5,628 bases of DNA from Gemmatimonadaceae bacterium (GTDB taxonomy: Bacteria; Gemmatimonadota; Gemmatimonadetes; Gemmatimonadales; Gemmatimonadaceae): NCBI GenBank assembly GCA_013361745.1, contig JABFXM010000288.1, positions 1-5,628 on the forward strand, given 5' to 3'. Positions 1 to 4,743 of this stretch are shown here, in pieces (the stretch's first letter is position 1; every line of letters begins with the position of its first letter). The translations under genes were made by a program, and so were the position numbers. The notes beneath the pieces were generated by a model, which worked only from the letters and a program-made list of their open reading frames with translations, did not search any database and had not been told where the DNA came from.

Positions 1-738
1 GTTCGGGGCGCGATCGCGCTGTTTCTTTGCGCGCCCGGTCTCGTCGCGGCGCCGCGCGTCTCCGCCGCGCAGGGCGCCGCACACGTCGCCGCGGAGGTCA
101 CCGCGCCGGATACGACGGTCGTGCGCGATCTCCCGCTCATCGAGAACCCCTCGCCCCGGCCGGGGCGCGTGCTCGCCGTCTTCCTCACCGGCGATGGAGG
201 CTGGGCGATGCTCGACCGATCGATCGCCCGCGTCCTCGCGGACAGCGGGATTTCGGTGGTCGGCTTCGACTCGCACGCCTACCTCGGCCGCCGCCGGACG
301 CCGGACGAGACCGCACGCGATGTCGCGAGGGCCGCACGTCACTATCTCGCGCAGTGGCATCGCGACCGGCTGCTGATCGTCGGCTATTCGCGCGGCGCCG
401 ATCTCGCCCCGTTCGTCGCGACGCGTCTGCCGGCGGATCTCCACGCGTCGCTGGCCGGCGTCGCGATGCTCGGTCTCGGGCACAGCGCGTCCTTCGAGTT
501 CCCTCTGCTGGATTTCGTGCGCGACGTCGAGCGGCCCGGCGACCCGCTCATACTTCCGGAGCTCCAGCGCCTCCGTGGAACGCCGATGCTCTGCGTCTTC
601 GGCACCGACGAGCAGCGGTCGGCCTGCCGCGACGCAGACGCGGCACTCATCGCACGCTACTCACGCGACGGCGGCCACCACTTCATTGGTGACTACAAGG
701 CGATCGGCGGTCTGATCGCCGCGACCTTCACGAAGTGA
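1..738 (+). CDS. VirJ/AcvB-family periplasmic serine hydrolase (5' end outside window)
   Basis: The reading frame is open from base 1 to the TGA at 736-738, giving 245 visible codons. It starts with a hydrophobic stretch (AIALFLCAPGLVAAP) and a plausible cleavage site VSA|AQ near residue 22, so the protein is probably exported and its true start lies left of the window. The GTG at 121 is a poor start because it would remove this signal peptide. The body matches the VirJ domain (alpha/beta hydrolase): LTGDGGW around residues 62-68, the nucleophile elbow GYSRGAD with Ser130 (codon 388-390), Asp203 in FGTDE and the His pair 226-227 in GGHHF. These give a complete candidate Ser-Asp-His triad. In Agrobacterium, AcvB is a lysyl-phosphatidylglycerol hydrolase and VirJ is linked to virulence; the same chemistry here is inferred. 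No mprF/lpiA-type synthase is visible beside it. It is convergent with the SDR gene. Family assignment is firm, substrate is not. Confidence 0.88.
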   Translation, partial: VRGAIALFLCAPGLVAAPRVSAAQGAAHVAAEVTAPDTTVVRDLPLIENPSPRPGRVLAVFLTGDGGWAMLDRSIARVLADSGISVVGFDSHAYLGRRRTPDETARDVARAARHYLAQWHRDRLLIVGYSRGADLAPFVATRLPADLHASLAGVAMLGLGHSASFEFPLLDFVRDVERPGDPLILPELQRLRGTPMLCVFGTDEQRSACRDADAALIARYSRDGGHHFIGDYKAIGGLIAATFTK

Positions 739-776
739 GCGCGGGACGGGCGACCATCGGTCGCCCGTCCCGCGCT
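738..776. terminator. Perfect hairpin between convergent genes, probable bidirectional terminator
   Basis: Bases 738-755 pair perfectly with 759-776 (18 bp, mostly G-C, starting with GCGCGGGACGGG) around a three-base ATC loop. The first base is the last A of the hydrolase stop codon, and the hairpin ends four bases before the SDR stop codon. It therefore fills almost the whole gap between the two convergent genes. No T-run follows on either strand, so it is not a classic intrinsic terminator. Its position and symmetry suit a bidirectional terminator or a 3'-end stabilising stem for both mRNAs. Confidence 0.75.
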
Positions 777-780
777 GTGG

Positions 781-1848
781 TCAGCCGCCGGTCTGGCCCC
801 CGATCACCGGGATCACCTCGCCGGTGATGTAGCTCGAGCACGACGGCGCGGCGAGGAAGACGTAGATCGGTGACAATTCCTCCGGCTGCGCCGCGCGCTT
901 CATCCCCGTCTGCGACCCGAACTCCGCGACGTCCTTTGCCGGCCTGTCGGCGGGGTTGAGCGGCGTCCAGACGGGTCCCGGGGCGACCGCGTTCACCCGG
1001 ATCCCCTTGTCGAGCACGTTCTCCGAGAGCGAGCGCGTGAAGGCGTGGATCCCACCCTTCGTCGTCGAGTAGTCGAGCAGCTCCTTGCTCCCGCGAAGAC
1101 CCGTGACGGAGCCGGTGTTGATGATCGAGCTCCCCTTCTTCAGGTGTGGGAGCGCGGCCTTCGCCATGTAGAAGTAGCCGTACAGGTTCGTCTTCATCGT
1201 CCGGTCGAAGTGCTCCGGGGTGATGTCGTCGAGCGACTCGGCGTGCTCCTGGAATGCCGCGTTGTTGACGAGGATGTCGAGGCGGCCGAACTCCTGAAGC
1301 GTTCGCTCGACGACCTCCTCGCAGAACTCGAAGGTGGATACGTCGCCGGGGAGGAGAAGGCAGCGTCCGCCCTCCTTTTCCACAGCGCGCTTCGTCGTTT
1401 CGGCGTCGCGCTGCTCCTCGGGCAGATACACGATCGCGACGTCGGCTCCCTCGCGCGCGTAGAGCACCGCCACTGCGCGCCCGATCCCCGAGTCGCCGCC
1501 GGTGATGATCGCGACCATGTCCTTCAGCTTCTCGGACCCCTTGTACGTCGGCGCGAGATAGCGCGGCTGCAGCTCGAGGTCCGCCTCGAGCCCGGGCTTC
1601 GCGAGGTGCTGCTCCGGGAACGGACCCTCCGGCTGCTTCCGCGCTCCGGTCTGCACCGCCTTTTCGCTCTCCTCCTTCTTCCCCTTCTTCGACTTCGTGG
1701 CATCGCCCGCGTCGATCTCGCGCTGGATCTCGCGGTACTTCTCGCCGACTGGCGAGGTGCGGCGCGTCCCGCTCTCCCCGGTCGCCGAGGACGCCTCCAT
1801 CGCGCGCTCGTCGCCCTGATCTCCGTGCCCCGCCCGTTTCTTCGCCAC
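781..1848 (-). CDS. SDR family oxidoreductase (YghA / general stress protein 39 type)
   Basis: A 355-residue cytoplasmic protein with a complete classical SDR core. The Rossmann cofactor motif TGGDSGIG is at 116-123 and NNAA at 195-198. The catalytic set is Asn221, Ser247, Tyr260 and Lys264 (YSTTK, with the normal 13-residue Ser-Tyr spacing), and the PGPVWT loop is at 290-295. The TGGDSGIG form, the preceding FPEQHLAKPGLEADLELQP segment and the YLPEEQRDAE stretch after beta-2 resemble E. coli YghA and B. subtilis YdaD, which are NAD(P)-dependent reductases linked to stress. The physiological substrate is unknown. Residues 1-72 are a highly charged, Lys/Glu-rich extension that looks disordered. 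The GTG start at 1848 is preferred because GGAGG lies six bases upstream; the internal Met17 has no comparable site. It is convergent with the VirJ-like gene and divergent from the MFS gene. Confidence 0.92.
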   Translation of the reverse strand: MAKKRAGHGDQGDERAMEASSATGESGTRRTSPVGEKYREIQREIDAGDATKSKKGKKEESEKAVQTGARKQPEGPFPEQHLAKPGLEADLELQPRYLAPTYKGSEKLKDMVAIITGGDSGIGRAVAVLYAREGADVAIVYLPEEQRDAETTKRAVEKEGGRCLLLPGDVSTFEFCEEVVERTLQEFGRLDILVNNAAFQEHAESLDDITPEHFDRTMKTNLYGYFYMAKAALPHLKKGSSIINTGSVTGLRGSKELLDYSTTKGGIHAFTRSLSENVLDKGIRVNAVAPGPVWTPLNPADRPAKDVAEFGSQTGMKRAAQPEELSPIYVFLAAPSCSSYITGEVIPVIGGQTGG

Positions 1849-1854
1849 TGCCGC

Positions 1855-1859
1855 CCTCC
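1855..1859 (-). promoter_or_regulatory. Shine-Dalgarno site of the SDR gene
   Basis: Read on the minus strand this is GGAGG, six bases before the GTG at 1848. It is the strongest ribosome-binding site in the window. It decides the start of the SDR gene and so makes the charged N-terminal extension part of the protein. Confidence 0.75.
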
Positions 1860-2000
1860 GCTGATTGTTCGTCTGCCGATGCGGCGGAGCGTTGCAACGG
1901 GCGGACCGGCGCCCGTCGAACCGCCATGTGGCATCACCTCTGCCTGAACGAGCCCGCCCACGCGGTCGGCGGCCGCGGCCGTGGCGCCCCGGGCCATCCG

Positions 2001-2030
2001 AACGGGAACTCCGCGGCGCGGTTCCCCGTT
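2001..2030. promoter_or_regulatory. Imperfect dyad with GGAAC/CGTT spacing, possible promoter or operator
   Basis: AACGGGAAC (2001-2009) is mirrored by GTTCCCCGTT (2021-2030), with a single extra C in the right arm and an 11-base GC-rich centre. Because of the symmetry, each strand carries GGAAC followed by CGTT at 16-17 bases. That spacing resembles many ECF sigma promoters (GGAAC-N16/17-CGTT). It may equally be a binding site for a dimeric regulator, or chance in GC-rich DNA. Confidence 0.3.
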
Positions 2031-2050
2031 ACTGACTTTCGAGTCAGTAA
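2029..2050. promoter_or_regulatory. 22-bp palindrome, candidate TetR-family operator
   Basis: TTACTGACT (2029-2037) and AGTCAGTAA (2042-2050) are perfect 9-bp inverted arms around TTCG. An AT-containing palindrome of this size with TGAC/GTCA half-sites is typical of operators bound by TetR-family dimers, which often control DHA2 exporters. It lies 98 bp upstream of the MFS start and 181 bp from the SDR start, so it could act on either gene. No regulator gene is visible in the window, so the regulator would have to be encoded elsewhere. As RNA it could also form a stem with a UUCG loop. Confidence 0.55.
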
Positions 2051-2058
2051 TCGATTAC
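2047..2058. promoter_or_regulatory. 12-bp perfect palindrome overlapping the TetR-like operator
   Basis: GTAATCGATTAC is a perfect 12-bp palindrome sharing four bases with the 22-bp palindrome to its left. It may be a second operator half-set or part of a -10 region (GATTAC). The assignment is tentative, since short palindromes also arise by chance. Confidence 0.3.
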
Positions 2059-2147
2059 CTTTCGAGCTTCGTGGCCGCAGCCCGGGGTCCGTCTCGCATC
2101 GCCGGCTCGACCCGTCGCCGAACGCATCGTCTCTCCAGCACGCATAG

Positions 2148-3809
2148 ATGAGCACCTCCGCCGAAGCTGAACCCGCAGCACGCTCCACCCCGGCGTACCC
2201 GCCCTCGCTGACCCGCTCCGGCGCGTTCCGCGCTGCGGCGGCGCACGTCGAGAAGTATCGCTGGCTCATCCTGCTCGGGCTGATCACCGCCGCGATCATG
2301 GAGGTGCTCGACACCACGATCATCAACGTCGCCCTCCCGCAGATGGCGGGAAACCTCGGCGCGACGCAGGAGGAGATCGGCTGGGTCAGCACCGGCTACA
2401 TCCTCTCGAACGTCATCTTCCTCCCGATGACCGCGTTCTTCACCGAACGCTTCGGGCGCCAGCGCTACCTCACGGCGTCGATCATTCTCTTCGTCATCGC
2501 GTCTTTCTTCTGCGGCACTTCGCACTCGCTCGTCGAGCTCGTGTTCTGGCGCATCCTCCAGGGTGCCGGCGGCGCCGCGCTTCTCTCCACCGCACAGGCG
2601 ACCCTCCGTCAGATCTTTCCACGCGAGGAGCAGGGACTCGTCCAGGCGGTCTTCCTCCTCGGCATCATCGTCGCGCCAACCCTCGGCCCGACGTTAGGCG
2701 GCTGGATCACCGACAACTACACCTGGAACTGGTGCTTCTTCATCAACGTGCCGATCGGAATCGTCTCGACGATCCTCGTCACCAGCTTCCTCCAGGATCC
2801 GCCCGACCAGCAGGCGAAGCGCGGTGGTGACGTCGACTGGCTCGGCATCGGCCTGCTCACCGTCGGCGTCGGCGCGCTGCAGTACGTGCTCGAGGAGGGA
2901 AATCAGAAGGACTGGTTCGAGAGCAGTTTGATCCTCCGCCTCACGATCCTCTCCGCCGTCTCGCTCATCACCATGCTCTGGTGGGAGCTCTCGCCGCGGA
3001 ACAAGCACCCGGTCGTCAACTTCCGCGTGCTCCACAATCAGCAGCTCGCCGCGTCGATCTTCCTCTTCGTCTCGCTCGGCTTCGGGCTGTACGGCGGCGT
3101 CTTCATCTTCCCGCTCTTCGCGCAGGGGATCCTGCACTTCACGCCGACGGAGACGGGACTCGCGATGCTCCCCGGCGGCCTCGCGACCGGCGCCACGGCG
3201 CTCTTCTGCGGCGCGATGCTCAACGGCGCGAAGCCGAAAGCGGACGCGCGCGTCCTCATCGCGATCGGCATCTCGCTCTTCGTCGTCTCGATGTGGAAGC
3301 TCGGGCATCTCACCACCGCCGCGGGCGAGCCCGACGTCCGCGCCGCGCTGATCGTCCGCGGCCTCGGACTCGGTTTCCTCTTCGCGCCGATCAACAACGT
3401 GGCCTACGCGAGCCTCAAGCCGAGCGAGGCGCAGCAGGCGTCCGGGTTGATCAACCTCTCACGCCAGCTCGGCGGCGCCTTCGGCATTGCGATCCTCGCC
3501 AACTACGTCACGAAGCACACCGCGATGCACCGCGTCGATCTGGTCAGCGACATCGTCGTCGGCTCGACGGCGACCGACACGCGCCTGCAGGCGCTGACCG
3601 CCGGCTTCATCGGTCGCGGCTTCGCACCGCTGCAGGCGAAGGCGGCTGCGCTGGCCGCGATCAACGGCCAGGTGATGCAGCAGGCGTCGATGCGCAGCTT
3701 CAACGACGCCTGGATCATGATCCTCATCGCCTTCGCCGCCGTCTCTCCCGCCGTGTTGCTCCTGAAGCGCCCCAGACCCGGCGCCGGAATGCCTGTCGAC
3801 GCTCACTGA
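2148..3809 (+). CDS. DHA2-family MFS multidrug efflux transporter (EmrB/QacA type)
   Basis: A 553-residue inner-membrane, probably proton-driven exporter. I count 14 hydrophobic segments, roughly at 39-57, 78-95, 107-122, 131-155, 163-180, 196-213, 230-247, 263-280, 301-320, 334-356, 368-385, 399-418, 434-452 and 521-538. Hallmarks are LDTTIINVALP (54-64, motif D1), TERFGRQR (99-106, motif A remnant), Arg135 in WRILQG (motif B), APTLGPTLGG (176-185, antiporter motif C), WCFFINVPIG (195-204) and SRQLGGAFG (438-446). Length and the long periplasmic loop before the last helix match EmrB. Substrates cannot be told from sequence. A TAG stop lies directly before the ATG, fixing the 5' limit, and no Shine-Dalgarno sequence is apparent. 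No EmrA/HlyD adaptor or TolC gene is adjacent. Leu183 in motif C is the only TTA codon I noticed. Likely regulated from the dyads at 2001-2058. Confidence 0.94.
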   Translation: MSTSAEAEPAARSTPAYPPSLTRSGAFRAAAAHVEKYRWLILLGLITAAIMEVLDTTIINVALPQMAGNLGATQEEIGWVSTGYILSNVIFLPMTAFFTERFGRQRYLTASIILFVIASFFCGTSHSLVELVFWRILQGAGGAALLSTAQATLRQIFPREEQGLVQAVFLLGIIVAPTLGPTLGGWITDNYTWNWCFFINVPIGIVSTILVTSFLQDPPDQQAKRGGDVDWLGIGLLTVGVGALQYVLEEGNQKDWFESSLILRLTILSAVSLITMLWWELSPRNKHPVVNFRVLHNQQLAASIFLFVSLGFGLYGGVFIFPLFAQGILHFTPTETGLAMLPGGLATGATALFCGAMLNGAKPKADARVLIAIGISLFVVSMWKLGHLTTAAGEPDVRAALIVRGLGLGFLFAPINNVAYASLKPSEAQQASGLINLSRQLGGAFGIAILANYVTKHTAMHRVDLVSDIVVGSTATDTRLQALTAGFIGRGFAPLQAKAAALAAINGQVMQQASMRSFNDAWIMILIAFAAVSPAVLLLKRPRPGAGMPVDAH

Positions 3810-3903
3810 CGTAGGGGTCGGCGGCCAGGAATCAGGGGTCGGCCGGGATCAGGAGCAATCAGCCGACCCCCGACCCCTGACCCCTGACCCCTGGCCTGCT
3901 ACG
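3810..3903 (+). repeat. Repeat copy 1: GACCCCT-type inverted-repeat element, terminator-like hairpin
   Basis: This element begins directly after the MFS stop codon. Nested inverted arms can pair: CGTAG 3810-3814 with CTACG 3899-3903, GGCCAGG 3823-3829 with CCTGGCC 3890-3896, and an 11-bp arm 3832-3842 with 3870-3880. The left arm is G-rich with two copies of GGGGTCGGC (3814-3822, 3835-3843). The right arm is C-rich and contains three exact tandem heptamers GACCCCT at 3872-3892. A 22-base block (3865-3886) recurs exactly at 4719-4740 in copy 2. It fits a dispersed REP/MITE-like intergenic element that also ends transcription of the exporter mRNA. No transposase is visible. Confidence 0.8.
3872..3892 (+). 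repeat. Tandem heptamer array, three GACCCCT units
   Basis: Three exact GACCCCT copies sit head to tail at 3872-3878, 3879-3885 and 3886-3892, preceded by a degenerate GACCCCC. Copy 2 near 4726-4739 has two exact units preceded by the same variant, so unit number differs between copies, as expected from slippage. Confidence 0.85.
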
Positions 3904-3962
3904 TATTGTGTCGTATGGAGCCCGTGCCTGCGTGTTCCTAGACTGCTCTCCGTCCCGCAAAT

Positions 3963-3966
3963 GGAG
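3963..3966 (+). promoter_or_regulatory. Shine-Dalgarno site of the lipoprotein gene
   Basis: GGAG lies seven bases before the ATG at 3974. Together with the lipoprotein signal peptide starting there, it selects this start over the in-frame GTG at 3908. Confidence 0.6.
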
Positions 3967-3973
3967 ATCGGTA

Positions 3974-4639
3974 ATGCGCTCGCGCTTCACTCCTCTGCTC
4001 GCGCTTCTCGCTGCAACCTCGCTCGGCGCGTGCATCCCGTACGCGGTCGGCAGCACCGCGCGCACGCTGCCCGCTGGCACCCACACGAAGACGTCGACCG
4101 CCTTCGTCATCCCGAACGCGTTCGACCGCAAGGAAGACAGCACCGCGGCGACGATGCCGGGTCTCGACTACGAGCTGCGCTACGGCATCGACGCGCGCTC
4201 CGATTTCGGGGTACGCATCCCCTCGTGGAGCGGGGTCGTCGTGAACTACAAGCACCGCATCGACGCGACGCCCTCCTCGCAGGCGGCGGACACCGGTACG
4301 GCGGTCTCGCTCATGGCCGGTGGCGGCTTCGTGAACTGGGGCCAGCACGCCGAGGGTGAGCTCACGCTCATCGCCTCGGCGCGGGAAGACCGCCCGATCG
4401 TGCCTTACGGCGGCGCGCGCGTCGTACAGGTCGTACCGCTCTCGCGCGATGTCCCCAGCGACCGGCCGACGGCGGGAGCGTTCTTCGGCGCGCGCTTCGG
4501 GAACGGCGAGGCCACGATCACGCCGGAGCTCGGCGTCTACTACGATCATTCCGCGCTCGGCATCCGGCGCAGCGACGTGATCTTCGTGCCGAGCATCAGC
4601 TTTCGCGGCGACCTGCTGTCATCGGTCTTCCACCACTGA
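3974..4639 (+). CDS. Putative lipoprotein of unknown function, beta-rich
   Basis: A 221-residue protein I do not recognise as a named family. The N-terminus MRSRFTPLLALLAATSLGAC is a typical lipoprotein signal: positive start, hydrophobic core and lipobox LGAC with Cys20 as the lipidation site. Residue 21 is Ile, not Asp, so the inner-membrane retention signal is absent and outer-membrane sorting is plausible by the E. coli rule. The rest has many short alternating strands ending in turns (LDYELRYGIDARSDFGVRIP at 64-83, GVVVNYKHRI, GGGFVNWG, YGGARVVQVVP, ITPELGVYYDH, DVIFVPSISFRG), suggesting a beta-sandwich or small beta-barrel-like fold. The ATG at 3974 is chosen for its GGAG site and signal peptide. 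It lies 70 bp after repeat copy 1, so it is probably transcribed on its own. It converges on the MBL-fold gene with only 31 bp between the stop codons. Confidence 0.82.
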   Translation: MRSRFTPLLALLAATSLGACIPYAVGSTARTLPAGTHTKTSTAFVIPNAFDRKEDSTAATMPGLDYELRYGIDARSDFGVRIPSWSGVVVNYKHRIDATPSSQAADTGTAVSLMAGGGFVNWGQHAEGELTLIASAREDRPIVPYGGARVVQVVPLSRDVPSDRPTAGAFFGARFGNGEATITPELGVYYDHSALGIRRSDVIFVPSISFRGDLLSSVFHH

Positions 4640-4641
4640 CC

Positions 4642-4743
4642 GCGGCCAGGGCGCGGCATCGGTCTGAACTTCAGGGGCTAGGGGTCAGGGGTGAGGAAGT
4701 GCGGTCAACGCAGGTCCTGACCCCCGACCCCTGACCCCTGGTC
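4642..4743 (+). repeat. Repeat copy 2: GACCCCT-type inverted-repeat element overlapping the MBL-fold gene end
   Basis: The core arms are 4671-4696 (G-rich, plus strand) and 4716-4741 (C-rich), 26 bases each with about five mismatches, around a 19-base loop. An outer GCGGCCAGG at 4642-4650 also occurs in copy 1 (3821-3829) and can pair with CCTGGTC 4737-4743 in an alternative fold, so the outer limit is less certain than the core. The element has the same orientation as copy 1 and shares an exact 22-base block with it. It sits between two convergent genes and could terminate both, but its right-hand part also encodes the C-terminus of the MBL-fold protein. Confidence 0.75.

Larger units (their letters stand above)
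1849..2147. other. Divergent intergenic region without a convincing gene
   Basis: This 299-bp gap separates the SDR gene (leftward) from the MFS gene (rightward). Reading frames through it give Arg/Gly/Pro-rich translations with no domain resemblance, so I call no gene here. The left part (about 1860-2000) is GC-rich and featureless to me apart from the SDR ribosome-binding site. The block 2001-2058 is relatively AT-rich and packed with dyads, listed separately, and is the likely control region. No clear sigma-70 -35/-10 pair could be assigned to either gene. Confidence 0.6.

Noticed and set aside
121..738. GTG at 121 as the start of the VirJ-like gene
   Set aside because: The frame is open upstream to base 1 and encodes a signal peptide with a plausible cleavage site, so the true start is outside the window.
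728..1947. Long antisense and alternative-frame reading frames across the SDR gene (728-1927 minus, 1045-1947 plus, 1524-1997 minus)
   Set aside because: They are Arg/Ala/Gly-rich translations without domains, shadows of a GC-rich gene whose own frame has full SDR motifs.
1926..2147. A 73-codon plus-strand reading frame ending just before the MFS start
   Set aside because: No ribosome-binding site or recognisable domain, a composition typical of random GC-rich frames, and it would run through the dyad cluster.
2694..3814. Alternative frames inside the MFS gene (2694-3308 minus, 2981-3814 plus)
   Set aside because: Highly charged low-complexity translations overlapping a gene whose own frame shows 14 membrane segments and DHA2 motifs.
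3908..3973. GTG at 3908 as the start of the lipoprotein gene, adding 22 residues
   Set aside because: It would bury the lipoprotein signal peptide behind a non-hydrophobic leader. The ATG at 3974 has a GGAG site and begins the signal peptide exactly.
3903..3973. A sigma-70 promoter for the lipoprotein gene (TTGTGT at 3906 with a downstream -10)
   Set aside because: No -10-like hexamer at proper spacing; the best AT-containing hexamer (TAGACT, 3939-3944) is 27 bases away.
3859..4143. Minus-strand frame spanning repeat copy 1 and the lipoprotein start
   Set aside because: No ribosome site or domain. It is of use only in showing that the repeat encodes RGQGSGV in this frame.
3865..4740. The two repeats as a CRISPR array
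   Set aside because: Only two copies 0.8 kb apart, with a gene between them and unequal flanks; no regular spacers and no cas gene.
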